Origin: Sphingorhabdus sp. Alg239-R122
GTDB lineage: Bacteria; Pseudomonadota; Alphaproteobacteria; Sphingomonadales; Sphingomonadaceae
NCBI RefSeq assembly: GCF_900537065.1
Contig: NZ_UNRC01000005.1
Location: forward strand, 1-64,000
Direction: 5' to 3'
DNA length: 64,000 nucleotides
The notes under the pieces were generated by a model. It searched no databases and had not been told where the DNA came from. It worked only from the letters and a program-made list of their open reading frames with translations. Position numbers and translations under genes: made by a program. This document shows positions 7,986 through 17,160 of the stretch, piece by piece; position 1 is the stretch's first letter; each line of letters opens with the position of its first letter.

Positions 7986-10031
7986 TCACCCCGGCCTGCG
8001 CTTGCCCAGATAATAGCTGGTCGGATTGGAACCACGATAATTCGCCTTGCCGGGCTCCATCGCGTCATAAACAACTGCGTTTTCAATCACGCGCTGTACG
8101 TAATTACGCGTTTCATAGATCGGGATTTTCTCGACCCATTTCAGGATATCAATCTGCCCCGTGCGCGGGTCGCCATTGCGGCGCAGCCATTTGTTTACGT
8201 TGCCGGGTCCCGCATTATAGGCAGCAATCGCGAGCGGATAGGAGCCATTATAGTAACGCAGCATTCGTGCGAAATAACCTGAACCCAGCCGAATATTGTA
8301 GGCCGGGTCATTGGTAAGAGCACTATAGCTGTAGCTGAGGCCAACTTTGCCCGCCTGTTCGCGGCCCGTGCCGGGCATAAGCTGCATCAGGCCCTGGGCG
8401 CCTGCATGGCTGGAAGCGTTTTGTGCGAACTGGCTTTCCTGCCGTGTAATGGCGTGGATGACTGTCCAGTCGCGCTCAAGACCCCGTGGCACTGGCATTT
8501 TTGGGAAGGCAACCATCTGGAAATTATCAATGCCCTTGGTCCGTGCACTTGACCCCAGGATAACAGCCAGATCGCGACGACCAATGTCGCGCGCAAGGTC
8601 GGCCACCATCTGGTGCTCGGCTTCAGTTTCCGCTTCGGAAACCAGTGCGCGGAAGAAGCGGTTTTGTGTTTTCCAGTCTCCGCCGCGAGAAATATCTCGC
8701 ACGGCCCTTACCAGTGATTTGCTGTTAAATGCGAGCCGCTGTGCTGAATCAACCGTGATATTGGGTGCAGACGCAAAGCGCGGTACGGAACGGCCCAGCC
8801 GTTCGAGTGCCAGTTGCCCATAAAAATGGTCTGAATATTCTGTCGCCATTTCGAAATATTTGTTTGCAGTGGCGGTGTCGCGTGCCTCAACAGCGGCTAC
8901 ACCGGCCCAGTAAAAACCCTTGGACCGTGTTTGCGCGGTACGCGCGGCATTGCCATAGCGTGAAAACATGCTGATGGCCTTTGATGGCTGCCGCATGTCC
9001 CAGAGCGCAGTGGTTCCTGCCAGCCAGGTCAGGCTGGTATAGTCATCACGCACACCCAGGCTCTGGGCGCTGATATCTGTGCCTGCCGGGAAGGCGTCAT
9101 CCACTTTGGAAGCGATGCGGTAAGCCAGCGAATATTGCCGATCATTGGCCGCCGCGCGCGCGTTTACGAGCAGCGTTTCATACCATTCTTCCTCATCAAG
9201 AGGATAGGTTGTAAGTTTTGGGCGGTTTGCCAGCATATTACGCACAGTGGAACTTTGTCCACCCTTGCGCCATGCGCGGGCGCGCTGCTCGACAAGACCG
9301 GGATCGGTCAGTGCTTTTGTACCAAGCCCGGAAATAAGCGCGTTCGCATTGGGCGATCCTGTCAGCTTGGCGTAGCGCGCCTGAAACAGTGCGCGTTTGG
9401 AAGGTGAAACATAGCCCAGCTGACGTCCGGCAGCAGCCTTGGCATAGGCCCAGAGCAGCGCATCCATGCGTTTGTCATGGTCTTCCATGGTGAAATCACG
9501 GCTGAACATACCGATGAGCAGCGTTTCATCTTCTGCCTTCATCGTACCGCCGCGCCATGCTTCACGCGCTATTTCGCTGGCTTCGGCACGTTTGCCTGTA
9601 TTGCGGAGCGCCATCGCATAGCGCGCTTTGCCTGTATTGGTCAGCGGCGGGTATTTGGCAAAAAAGTCCAGAACCTGGTTATTGGAATAGCTGTTGAGCG
9701 CAATTGCGGTTTCAGCATTGCGGCGCATGCGGCTTTCATTCGGCCAGCCGGGATGACGCATCAGGAAATTGGCGTAGGTGCTAAATCCGTAGGCGTCCGA
9801 TTCGCTCAGCCGTTTCCATTCGGCAATCGCGCCGCTCATTTCACTGCGACCGGAGCGGAGCAGCTCACGGCGTGCACGATCCCAGTCGCTACCATCGCTG
9901 GCAGCCTGCGCGGCAACAGCCGTTGATGTCTGCGCAAATGCCGGGGCAGTTGCAAATTGGGGGAGGGCCATTACGGTTATAATGGCGGTTGAGAGAGTAA
10001 ATCTTTTCATCATGCTGGACATGATAGGCAT
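7986..10031 (-). CDS. slt: Soluble lytic murein transglycosylase
   Basis: This 681-aa exported protein begins with a signal peptide (hydrophobic core in KRFTLSTAIITVMALP, AFA cleavage region). A long helical superhelical (U-shaped) region runs to about residue 510. The C-terminal SLT domain has the catalytic glutamate in ITRQESQF, then GAQGLMQLMPGT and AAYNAGPGNVNKW. It cleaves the MurNAc-GlcNAc bond of peptidoglycan and forms 1,6-anhydro ends in the periplasm. Start choice is uncertain: 10031 has AAGGAG only three bases ahead, while ATGs at 10022 and 10010 have better spacing. It is divergent from dapA. Confidence 0.93.
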   Translation of the reverse strand: MPIMSSMMKRFTLSTAIITVMALPQFATAPAFAQTSTAVAAQAASDGSDWDRARRELLRSGRSEMSGAIAEWKRLSESDAYGFSTYANFLMRHPGWPNESRMRRNAETAIALNSYSNNQVLDFFAKYPPLTNTGKARYAMALRNTGKRAEASEIAREAWRGGTMKAEDETLLIGMFSRDFTMEDHDKRMDALLWAYAKAAAGRQLGYVSPSKRALFQARYAKLTGSPNANALISGLGTKALTDPGLVEQRARAWRKGGQSSTVRNMLANRPKLTTYPLDEEEWYETLLVNARAAANDRQYSLAYRIASKVDDAFPAGTDISAQSLGVRDDYTSLTWLAGTTALWDMRQPSKAISMFSRYGNAARTAQTRSKGFYWAGVAAVEARDTATANKYFEMATEYSDHFYGQLALERLGRSVPRFASAPNITVDSAQRLAFNSKSLVRAVRDISRGGDWKTQNRFFRALVSEAETEAEHQMVADLARDIGRRDLAVILGSSARTKGIDNFQMVAFPKMPVPRGLERDWTVIHAITRQESQFAQNASSHAGAQGLMQLMPGTGREQAGKVGLSYSYSALTNDPAYNIRLGSGYFARMLRYYNGSYPLAIAAYNAGPGNVNKWLRRNGDPRTGQIDILKWVEKIPIYETRNYVQRVIENAVVYDAMEPGKANYRGSNPTSYYLGKRRPG

Positions 10032-10117
10032 ATGCTCCTTATCAGGCGCTGAACGAGCACCCCTGTTGGTTTAAATTATTTCTATCCTTATATGGGGTAA
10101 AATTAAGGAGTAAATCC

Positions 10118-10993
10118 ATGTTTTCCGGTTCCATTCCGGCTCTAGCGACTCCCTTTTGCGACGGGGCGTTTTCAGAAGGGCATTTTCGCGATTTTATCGA
10201 CTGGCAGATCGAATCGGGTTCCAGCGCGTTAGTGCCGTGCGGCACTACGGGCGAAGCTGCGACTATGACGATTGAAGAACATAACCATGTAGTGAAAATC
10301 TGTGTGGAGCAGGCGGCAGGGCGCGTGCCGGTGATCGCAGGATGTGGTTCAAATGATACCAAAGTGGCGCTGGATCATATGCGCCACGCAAAGGACGCGG
10401 GCGCTACCGCCGCATTGCTGGTGCCGCCATATTATAATCGGCCAAGCCAGCAGGGTGTGATTGCCCATTTTGAGGCATTGGTGAATGGGTGTGACCTGCC
10501 AATCGTGCTCTATAATGTGCCGTCGCGTACCGTGACAGATATAAGCTGCGCAACTATGGCTCAGCTTGCAAAGCTGCCGACAGTGGTTGGACTTAAAGAT
10601 GCAACCGGTGAATTACAGCGCGTGAGCGACCATCGCCAGAACTGCGGTGCGAACTTCTGCCAATTGTCAGGCAATGATGATGTGGCGCTGGCCCACCGCG
10701 CGATGGGCGGTGCGGGCTGTGTTTCGGTGACTGCCAATGTTGCGCCTGCGTTATGCGCAGCATTCCAAAAAGCTCTGGATGCAGGCGATTATGCCAGCGC
10801 ACTTGAATATCAGGATAAGCTGTTTGCGCTGCATACTGCACTGTTCAGCGATGCCTCACCGGGGCCTGTTAAATATGCGTTATCACGTGTTCGCACGGAT
10901 TTTCCGCAAGAACTGCGCCTGCCGATGACGCCGTCATCTGCACAGAGCCGCGCCTTGGTCGATGCCGCTCTGGAAATAGCTGGACTGGTATAG
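10118..10993 (+). CDS. dapA: 4-hydroxy-tetrahydrodipicolinate synthase
   Basis: This 291-aa TIM-barrel class I aldolase condenses pyruvate with aspartate-semialdehyde on the way to diaminopimelate and lysine. CGTTGEAATM (substrate-binding threonines) is near residues 42-51, the catalytic tyrosine is in LYNVPSRT (about 131-138), and the Schiff-base lysine is in VGLKDATG (about 158-165). AAGGAG lies at 10105-10110 ahead of the ATG. smpB follows after 6 bases. It sits between slt and smpB, so two peptidoglycan-linked genes are neighbours. Confidence 0.97.
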   Translation: MFSGSIPALATPFCDGAFSEGHFRDFIDWQIESGSSALVPCGTTGEAATMTIEEHNHVVKICVEQAAGRVPVIAGCGSNDTKVALDHMRHAKDAGATAALLVPPYYNRPSQQGVIAHFEALVNGCDLPIVLYNVPSRTVTDISCATMAQLAKLPTVVGLKDATGELQRVSDHRQNCGANFCQLSGNDDVALAHRAMGGAGCVSVTANVAPALCAAFQKALDAGDYASALEYQDKLFALHTALFSDASPGPVKYALSRVRTDFPQELRLPMTPSSAQSRALVDAALEIAGLV

Positions 10994-10999
10994 GTTCAC

Positions 11000-11482
11000 A
11001 TGGCTCGCCCACGTCCCACCACTTTTGACAAAGTCAAGGTCGTCGCGGAAAACCGCCGCGCGCGGTTCGACTATGCGCTGGATGAGATATTTGAGGCGGG
11101 CATTGTGCTGACCGGAACCGAGGTGAAATCGCTACGCTTCGGGCAGGGCAATATTGCCGAAAGCTATGCCGAGGTGAAGGATGGCGAGGTGTGGCTGGTC
11201 AATTCAAACATTCCCGAATTCAGCCATGGTAACCGGTTCAACCATGAACCGAAACGGCCGCGTAAGTTGCTGCTTAATGCACGTGAAATCAATAAGATGC
11301 ATGGAGCCGTTAACCGCAAGGGCATGACGCTGGTGCCGCTCAACATCTATTTCAATAGTCACGGCCGCGCCAAGGTGGAACTGGCGCTTGCCAAGGGTAA
11401 GAAAGCACCTGATAAGCGTGCTACCGTAAAAGAACGTGACTGGAAGCGCGAACAGGGACGCCTGCTTCGAGACAAAGGTTAA
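11000..11482 (+). CDS. smpB: SsrA-binding protein SmpB
   Basis: This 160-aa OB-fold protein binds tmRNA and brings it to stalled ribosomes for trans-translation. Typical stretches are [15 protein letters not shown] at the N-terminus, [27 protein letters not shown], and the basic C-terminal tail [15 protein letters not shown]. It is directly downstream of dapA in the same probable operon. The ssrA gene itself is not in this window. Confidence 0.97.
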   Translation: MARPRPTTFDKVKVVAENRRARFDYALDEIFEAGIVLTGTEVKSLRFGQGNIAESYAEVKDGEVWLVNSNIPEFSHGNRFNHEPKRPRKLLLNAREINKMHGAVNRKGMTLVPLNIYFNSHGRAKVELALAKGKKAPDKRATVKERDWKREQGRLLRDKG

Positions 11483-11516
11483 GAGATGGGAATGATGTTG
11501 TGATAGGCTGTCTTCC

Positions 11517-12065
11517 ATGAGCGGATGGTTTGCAAAATGGCTGGACCGGAATATGCCCACGCGCGAGGATATGGAGCGAAGCCGCTTCCTAAAGCCTATT
11601 GCGCACCGCATATTGCGATCCGAATTGTGGCGCTTCACGCGTCGTTCGGTACCGCGCGGCGTGGCGCTGGGCATGCTGGCCGCATTTCTGATTCCCATCG
11701 GTCAGATTTTTGTCGCAGCCTTCCTTGCATTGCCTGCACGTGCCAATGTTCCCATTGCGGCGCTGACTACATTCATAACCAATCCATTCACTTACCCATT
11801 TTGGGTGGTGATCGCTAACCGGGTCGGCAAGTTTATTCTTCAGGTCGATGCCATGACCTATGGTGCGCCGCTGAATGAACAGATGCGGAGCAGTTTTGGC
11901 GAGTGGCTCAGATGGCTCGGTCATGAAGGCGGCCCCACCGCTTTCGGGTTTGTGGTGCTGGCGGCTTTATTCGGTTCGGTCGGCTATCTTGCCAGCTCGT
12001 TTGGCTGGCGTATCTGGATCGCGCGTAAAAGGCGGGCTAAACTGACACCGAAACCACTCGATTAA
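11517..12065 (+). CDS. DUF2062 membrane protein
   Basis: This 182-aa protein has a positively charged N-terminus and about three hydrophobic segments. It matches the DUF2062 pattern: SVPRGVALGMLAAFLIPIGQ followed by NVPIAALTTFITNPFTYP. The function of the family is not known. The smpB-DUF2062-cckA neighbourhood is common in Sphingomonadales, so the gene is probably co-transcribed but not necessarily related in function. Its start lies 34 bases after smpB. Confidence 0.85.
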   Translation: MSGWFAKWLDRNMPTREDMERSRFLKPIAHRILRSELWRFTRRSVPRGVALGMLAAFLIPIGQIFVAAFLALPARANVPIAALTTFITNPFTYPFWVVIANRVGKFILQVDAMTYGAPLNEQMRSSFGEWLRWLGHEGGPTAFGFVVLAALFGSVGYLASSFGWRIWIARKRRAKLTPKPLD

Positions 12066-12124
12066 ACCTCCATTTTGTGCAAGATGAAGCGCATCCGTAT
12101 TTTTGAAATTACAGAAGGCCTTTA

Positions 12125-14581
12125 GTGCACAATCCGGTAGGACATTTAGTGGGAGACGAGCGTAAGGTCATGCCTGACCTCGTCGCTGAAGAACAGGACC
12201 GCAGGCGTACTGCGGCGATACTGGTCCTTGCGGTATTACTTTCAGCCATAATCATTTATTTTTCGGTGGGAAGCGTCGCCCTGACCGGTATTTTTGCAGG
12301 TGCAATGCTGGCGTTGGTTGTGTTTTTCTATGCCTATAGACGACAATATCCCGCTACCGTTGCAGAAGATGTCGTCACACCGGACTGGTCGGTAACCTTT
12401 GCCGCAGCAGACCAGGCTGATACCGCTATTGCTATCACCGACCGTGCAGGCCGCCTGACATGTGCCAATAGCTGTTTTTCAGATTGGTTTGGCCCGCAAA
12501 CCGCTCCGCCGAAAATGCCATTTGAGAAAGAGGATAATGACCGCTTGGTTGAGGCGGGCCGATCCGCATGGCGCGACGGGAGTAGTGAAACAGGTGACCT
12601 GCGTGTTGGTGATCAATGCTATGATGCCGAAATCCAGCGTATTGGGCGGGGAGAAGACTATCTGCTCTGGCGCTTCACCCCCTTCATGCAGACCGATATT
12701 GTATCTGAAGCCAACCGCATGCTTGCCGGAAAGCCTGGTGAAATGTTGGGTGTGTCTGCCATTATGTCAGCGGTTATCGGCCGGGAAGGTCACGTTCGTT
12801 CTGCCAATTCAGCTTTTATTGCGCGGGCAACAGGGGACGCTGGAGCAGATATAACAGGCCAGGATTTTGCCAGTTTTCTGAGGTCGGATGAACGCAACAA
12901 TATCTTTTTCGCCCGTGAAGGCAGGAGCGGCACAGCGATAAGGCTGATGCATATTCCGCTTGCCGATCCCGACATGGTTGAAACGGGGTCGGGCCGCAAA
13001 AGCCCGTCACTGATCGTCATGATTGACCAGGACGCCAATTTGCAGGACCGGGCAACGGCACTTTCCTATATAGAAAACCTGCTTTCCATGCTGCCTTTCG
13101 GATTGGCGATGGCCGACCGTGACGGACGCTTTTTGTTCATCAATAAAAGCTTTGCGAGGGCGAGCGGGGTGGAAGACAAGTCCATGCCAGCCTATCCGAG
13201 CGACATTGTGGTGCATGAAGACAAGGCGGCCTTGTCCGATGCCGTGCACCGCTATGCCAGCGGATCTGCATCTGGCGTTTCGGGTATGCGCGGGGATGTG
13301 ACGGTTCGCCTGCAATCTGCGCCTGAAGAGCCAGTGTCGATCAAGCTGTCGGGTGTGCGGGGCCTTGGCGACGCAGCTGTGCTGCTATCGCTCAAGGATT
13401 CCAGTGAAGAGACCAAGCTGAAACGGCAAATCGCCCAAGCGACGAAAATGCAGGCTGTGGGGCAGCTTGCCGGCGGTGTGGCACATGACTTCAACAATGT
13501 GCTGACGGCCATTATCGGGCATTGCGACCTGATGCTGATGCGTCATGCGCCGGGCGACAGCGATTATGATGATATCCAGCAGATCAGAAATAATTCCAAC
13601 CGCGCGGCAAGTCTGACACGGCAATTGCTCGCTTTTTCACGGCAACAGACATTGCGCCCACAAGTGTTGCAATTGCCCGATATCGTGTCTGAAGTATCAA
13701 ACCTTCTCAAACGCCTGCTGGGAGAAACGGTTAAGCTTGAGGTTATGCATGACCGCAATCTGGGACTTGTTCGCGCTGACCCTGGGCAGTTGGAACAGGT
13801 GATTGTCAATCTTGTCGTCAATGCGCGTGATGCCATGCTCGATGGCGGGACTGTCACAATTTCCACGCGTAAGGTTACGGCTACCGACGTGCGCAGAATG
13901 CAGAGCGAGATATTGCCGATTGGCGAGTATTCCAGCCTGATTGTGGCGGACACCGGTAGCGGTATTGCGCCTGAACATATTGGCAAGATTTTCGAACCGT
14001 TCTTTACTACCAAGGCGGTGGGCAAGGGAACAGGGCTGGGGCTTTCGACGGTCTATGGTATTATCAAACAGTCAGGCGGTTATATTTTTGCCGAATCTGA
14101 CTTGGGGCAAGGCACCAGTTTTGTCATCTATCTGCCTGTACATGAGGCGCGTGAAGGTGAGCCATCAGGGCAGAAGAAAGAAAAAGTGCGTATCAAGGAG
14201 AACTGGGGCAGTGGCACCTTGCTGCTCGTAGAGGACGAGGCCATGGTCCGTGCTGTGGCACAGCGCGCGCTTGAGCGGCAGGGTTACACTGTGCTGACCG
14301 CCAATGATGGTGAAGAGGGCCTGGAACGACTGCGCAGCAATGCGGAGATTGATCTGGTGATCAGCGATGTCGTCATGCCCAATATGGATGGCCCGAAAAT
14401 GGCTGAACAGATCCGGCAGACATACCCTGAATTACCGATCCTTTTCATGTCTGGCTATGCCGAGGAGCAACTGCGCAAATCAATTGATATTTCCAATATG
14501 CATTTTTTGCCCAAACCATTCTCAGTCACGCAAATTGCCGAGGCTGTGCAGGAAGCGCTTACATTGAGCGGAGCCAACTGA
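12125..14581 (+). CDS. cckA: Hybrid sensor histidine kinase CckA
   Basis: This 818-aa membrane kinase has two N-terminal membrane segments (about residues 30-75), PAS-like domains (about 95-430), and a DHp domain with phosphorylated His in [17 protein letters not shown]. The ATPase domain shows [10 protein letters not shown] and [14 protein letters not shown]-terminal receiver domain has [19 protein letters not shown] and LPKPFS. In alphaproteobacteria CckA passes phosphate through ChpT to the cell-cycle and flagellar regulator CtrA. The GTG start at 12125 has AGAAGG six bases upstream; ATG at 12170 is an alternative. The stop overlaps the next gene by one base (TGATG). Confidence 0.93.
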   Translation: MHNPVGHLVGDERKVMPDLVAEEQDRRRTAAILVLAVLLSAIIIYFSVGSVALTGIFAGAMLALVVFFYAYRRQYPATVAEDVVTPDWSVTFAAADQADTAIAITDRAGRLTCANSCFSDWFGPQTAPPKMPFEKEDNDRLVEAGRSAWRDGSSETGDLRVGDQCYDAEIQRIGRGEDYLLWRFTPFMQTDIVSEANRMLAGKPGEMLGVSAIMSAVIGREGHVRSANSAFIARATGDAGADITGQDFASFLRSDERNNIFFAREGRSGTAIRLMHIPLADPDMVETGSGRKSPSLIVMIDQDANLQDRATALSYIENLLSMLPFGLAMADRDGRFLFINKSFARASGVEDKSMPAYPSDIVVHEDKAALSDAVHRYASGSASGVSGMRGDVTVRLQSAPEEPVSIKLSGVRGLGDAAVLLSLKDSSEETKLKRQIAQATKMQAVGQLAGGVAHDFNNVLTAIIGHCDLMLMRHAPGDSDYDDIQQIRNNSNRAASLTRQLLAFSRQQTLRPQVLQLPDIVSEVSNLLKRLLGETVKLEVMHDRNLGLVRADPGQLEQVIVNLVVNARDAMLDGGTVTISTRKVTATDVRRMQSEILPIGEYSSLIVADTGSGIAPEHIGKIFEPFFTTKAVGKGTGLGLSTVYGIIKQSGGYIFAESDLGQGTSFVIYLPVHEAREGEPSGQKKEKVRIKENWGSGTLLLVEDEAMVRAVAQRALERQGYTVLTANDGEEGLERLRSNAEIDLVISDVVMPNMDGPKMAEQIRQTYPELPILFMSGYAEEQLRKSIDISNMHFLPKPFSVTQIAEAVQEALTLSGAN

Positions 14582-14943
14582 TGGCGGGAAACATTATGCG
14601 GATATTGATTGTCGAGGACGAACCGATGATTGCCATGTTGCTTGAGGATACTCTTGATATGCTGGGTCATGAAGTAATCGGAACTGCTGAAAGCGTTGAA
14701 GCGGCAATTGCCCTGATTGATGCAGATGCCATTGACGCTGCCATCGTCGATATCAATCTAAACGGTGAAAAGGTATGGCCGGTTGCTGCAGCGTTGAAGT
14801 CGGCCTCTGTTCCTTTTGCTATTTCCAGCGGTGCTGTGGATTCGGAAATTCCGGAGCAACATGCCAGTGCCCCGCTCCTGAAAAAACCATATATGATTGC
14901 CGATATTGAAACTGTTCTGGAAGAACTTTCAGCTGCTTCATAG
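14581..14943 (+). CDS. Single-domain response regulator
   Basis: This 120-aa protein is a receiver domain only: MRILIVEDEP (acidic pocket), the phospho-acceptor aspartate in VDINLNGEKV, SSG in place of the usual ATG(Y) motif, and LKKPY as the conserved lysine. There is no output domain. It is translationally coupled to cckA by a one-base overlap, so it is likely a phosphate sink or shuttle partner of that kinase or another. A second in-frame ATG at 14596 starts exactly at MRILIVEDEP and could be the true start. The partner is inferred from position only. Confidence 0.88.
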   Translation: MAGNIMRILIVEDEPMIAMLLEDTLDMLGHEVIGTAESVEAAIALIDADAIDAAIVDINLNGEKVWPVAAALKSASVPFAISSGAVDSEIPEQHASAPLLKKPYMIADIETVLEELSAAS

Positions 14944-14994
14944 TTTGTAAGCGTGGTTTACCGCGGTGTGGCAAGGTAAATGCAGATTTATTTT

Positions 14995-15009
14995 GTTCCA
15001 CTCTTGTTC
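14995..15009 (+). promoter_or_regulatory. LexA (SOS) box of recA, GTTC-N7-GTTC type
   Basis: GTTC at 14995-14998 and GTTC at 15006-15009 are separated by seven bases, the direct-repeat SOS box known from alphaproteobacteria. The second GTTC also forms an inverted repeat with GAAC five bases further (TTGTTC-N5-GAACAA, 15004-15020). The site lies about 85-100 bases ahead of recA and overlaps its probable -35 region; TATACA at 15025-15030 is a candidate -10. Confidence 0.85.
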
Positions 15010-15093
15010 TTTTAGAACAAAACATATACAAACCTTCTCAATGATGGATTGCCAAACGGCATTTCTGATGGCATTGAGTGAAGGAGCAGGCAT

Positions 15094-16173
15094 ATGGCCG
15101 GACAGTTAAAAGTCGTAAAATCAGACAATCAGGCAAAAGATATGGACAGACAAAAAGCACTCGATGCGGCATTAGCGCAGATTGACCGCGCCTTTGGTAA
15201 AGGGTCGGCAATGAAACTGGGTTCACGCGAAGCGATGAATGTTGAAGCGATTTCGACTGGTTCACTGGGTCTGGATATTGCGCTTGGCATTGGCGGTCTG
15301 CCTAAAGGTCGGATTATCGAAATTTACGGTCCGGAAAGTTCGGGCAAGACAACACTGGCATTGCATGCCATTGCTGAGGCGCAAAAAACGGGCGGTACGG
15401 CAGCTTTTGTCGATGCTGAACATGCACTCGACCCGGCTTATGCAAAAAAGCTGGGTGTAGATATTGATGAGTTGATTATCTCTCAGCCGGACACGGGTGA
15501 ACAGGCACTTGAAATCGCAGATACGCTGGTGCGGTCCAATGCGGTCGATATTCTGGTGGTGGATTCGGTCGCTGCATTGGTGCCGCGGGCGGAAATCGAA
15601 GGCGAAATGGGGGATAGCCATGTCGGCCTTCAGGCCCGCCTGATGAGCCAGGCACTGCGTAAGCTGACAGGGTCAATCAATCGGTCGAAATGCATGGTGA
15701 TTTTCATCAACCAGATCCGTATGAAAATCGGCGTCATGTATGGCAGTCCTGAAACCACCAGTGGCGGCAATGCACTCAAATTCTATGCTTCTGTCCGCCT
15801 TGATATCCGCCGCACGGGTCAGATCAAGGACCGGGACGACATTATCGGTAATTCCACCCGTGTCAAAGTCGTGAAGAATAAGGTTGCACCGCCATTTAAG
15901 CAGGTCGAATTTGATATCATGTATGGCAAGGGTATTTCCAAGGTAGGCGAGATACTCGATCTTGGCGTTAAAGCGGGTGTGGTCGAAAAATCCGGTTCCT
16001 GGTTCTCCTTCGATTCGATCCGCATCGGGCAGGGGCGTGAAAATTCGAAACAGTTCCTGTTGGAAAATGATGAGGTACGCACGAAGATCGAAAACCTTAT
16101 CCGCGGTAAGGAAGAGGCAGTAGCCGAAGAAATGATGACAGGACCGACTGCTGAAGGTGATGAAGCAGAATGA
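15094..16173 (+). CDS. recA: Recombinase A
   Basis: This 359-aa RecA has Walker [15 protein letters not shown] (about 80-93), the polymerisation motif near the N-terminus ([13 protein letters not shown]), Walker [13 protein letters not shown], the L2 loop region ending in [12 protein letters not shown], and an acidic C-terminal tail. It forms filaments on single-stranded DNA, promotes strand exchange and triggers LexA self-cleavage. AAGGAG at 15081-15086 precedes the ATG. It has its own promoter with an SOS box and a strong hairpin downstream at 16242-16272, so it is probably monocistronic. Confidence 0.98.
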   Translation: MAGQLKVVKSDNQAKDMDRQKALDAALAQIDRAFGKGSAMKLGSREAMNVEAISTGSLGLDIALGIGGLPKGRIIEIYGPESSGKTTLALHAIAEAQKTGGTAAFVDAEHALDPAYAKKLGVDIDELIISQPDTGEQALEIADTLVRSNAVDILVVDSVAALVPRAEIEGEMGDSHVGLQARLMSQALRKLTGSINRSKCMVIFINQIRMKIGVMYGSPETTSGGNALKFYASVRLDIRRTGQIKDRDDIIGNSTRVKVVKNKVAPPFKQVEFDIMYGKGISKVGEILDLGVKAGVVEKSGSWFSFDSIRIGQGRENSKQFLLENDEVRTKIENLIRGKEEAVAEEMMTGPTAEGDEAE

Positions 16174-16241
16174 GTCCACAGAGCTAGAGTACATTAAAGG
16201 ATGTATATTACCTCTTTGTTGCATAAGGGATTTTTCAGCAA

Positions 16242-16272
16242 AAAGGGCAGGGTATCATATACCCTGCCCTTT
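16242..16272. terminator. Bidirectional hairpin terminator between recA and the lipoprotein gene
   Basis: A 14-bp stem (AAAGGGCAGGGTAT / ATACCCTGCCCTTT) with a 3-base loop. A run of five T follows it when read on the minus strand, so it best serves the leftward lipoprotein gene; recA transcripts would also meet the stem. The GGGCAGG core recurs in the rplQ terminator. Confidence 0.8.
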
Positions 16273-16300
16273 GAAAAATGTGTTGAAGAGCCAATAGAAT

Positions 16301-16816
16301 TTAGTCTTCCATATTTTCTTCCAGACCGGCCAAATCTGGTCCGATAGTTTTTGCTACATCTATTCGAACAGAATCATTATGTTCTTTGACAGTTTTTAGA
16401 ACATTTCCATCTTTGTCGAGTAATACAGCTTCTTCGTCAGAACCTTCTGGAGCCAAGCGAACTATGAGCGGACGCGGATAAAGGCGATTGCTGGCACCGT
16501 TACTGCCATCGACGATTGCGCCGACCCCCCCACCAAGAAGGATATTGCCAAATGCGCCACCGCCTAGTTTGGATTGGATTAGAACATAGGTTGGTTTGTA
16601 ACCAGGGAGCGTAATATCTGCACGCTGATCATCTTTACGTCTCGCTTCAATTTCGCAAGGCGTAACACATTCGCTACCATCAGTGAATTTAACCTGTGCT
16701 CCTCCGGGCATCGTTTCCGTGACATAATCAACGTTTGTGCCATTTAACACGGTTGCACAACCACCCAAGCTGAAAGCCAAAGTCGCAACAATGGCTACAG
16801 AAAATTTATTTTTCAT
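16301..16816 (-). CDS. Lipoprotein with PEGA-like domain and glycine-rich segment
   Basis: This 171-aa protein has a lipoprotein signal peptide ending in the lipobox LGGC (residues about 17-20). The mature part contains CVTPCEIEARRKDDQRADITLPGYKP, which resembles PEGA-type surface modules. A glycine-rich stretch GGGAFGNILLGGGVGAIVDG may insert in or lie on a membrane. The function is not known. The gene lies in an AT-richer patch and is transcribed against recA. GGGGGGA stands about 8 bases ahead of the ATG. Confidence 0.75.
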   Translation of the reverse strand: MKNKFSVAIVATLAFSLGGCATVLNGTNVDYVTETMPGGAQVKFTDGSECVTPCEIEARRKDDQRADITLPGYKPTYVLIQSKLGGGAFGNILLGGGVGAIVDGSNGASNRLYPRPLIVRLAPEGSDEEAVLLDKDGNVLKTVKEHNDSVRIDVAKTIGPDLAGLEENMED

Positions 16817-17160
16817 GGATATATCCCCCCAGTTGAAACAAAGTTTTGGATGGCAGTAAGTTTCTTAGTTGTAAAGTATTTTGTCATAACTTTACGATCG
16901 GATATGTTAGCATAACATTTTATCGTAGAGGATTAGCTGCAGCACACGACTTGAATTTTAGAGAAGCGAGGTTGCGATATGGTATATGTAGCATTGCTTG
17001 TTTTTGTTGCCTTAAACATAAGGTGGTAGAACCTCTCCACGCCTTTGCCGCTGGAGTTAAGCAAGGGCCATAAGAAAATCGCGTAACACATCGTTGCAAT
17101 TTTCATATAGCTACCATCTTCCACTTGTAAGCTATTTGCCACTCGCCTAAGTCATTTTGC
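16817..17160. other. Gene-free AT-rich interval between the lipoprotein gene and alaS
   Basis: About 340 bases without a believable gene. The short open frame at 16846-17073 has no ribosome-binding site and no recognisable product. The interval must carry the divergent promoters for the lipoprotein and alaS. No clear operator or structured RNA stood out, and alaS has only a weak Shine-Dalgarno sequence. Confidence 0.6.

Noticed and set aside
16846-17073. Short plus-strand open frame (75 aa) in the gap before alaS
   Set aside because: No ribosome-binding site, no family, and an AT-rich setting where such frames occur by chance.
16900-17100. Possible tRNA or small RNA in the gap before alaS
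   Set aside because: No cloverleaf or T-loop consensus could be built; no terminator-like end was seen.
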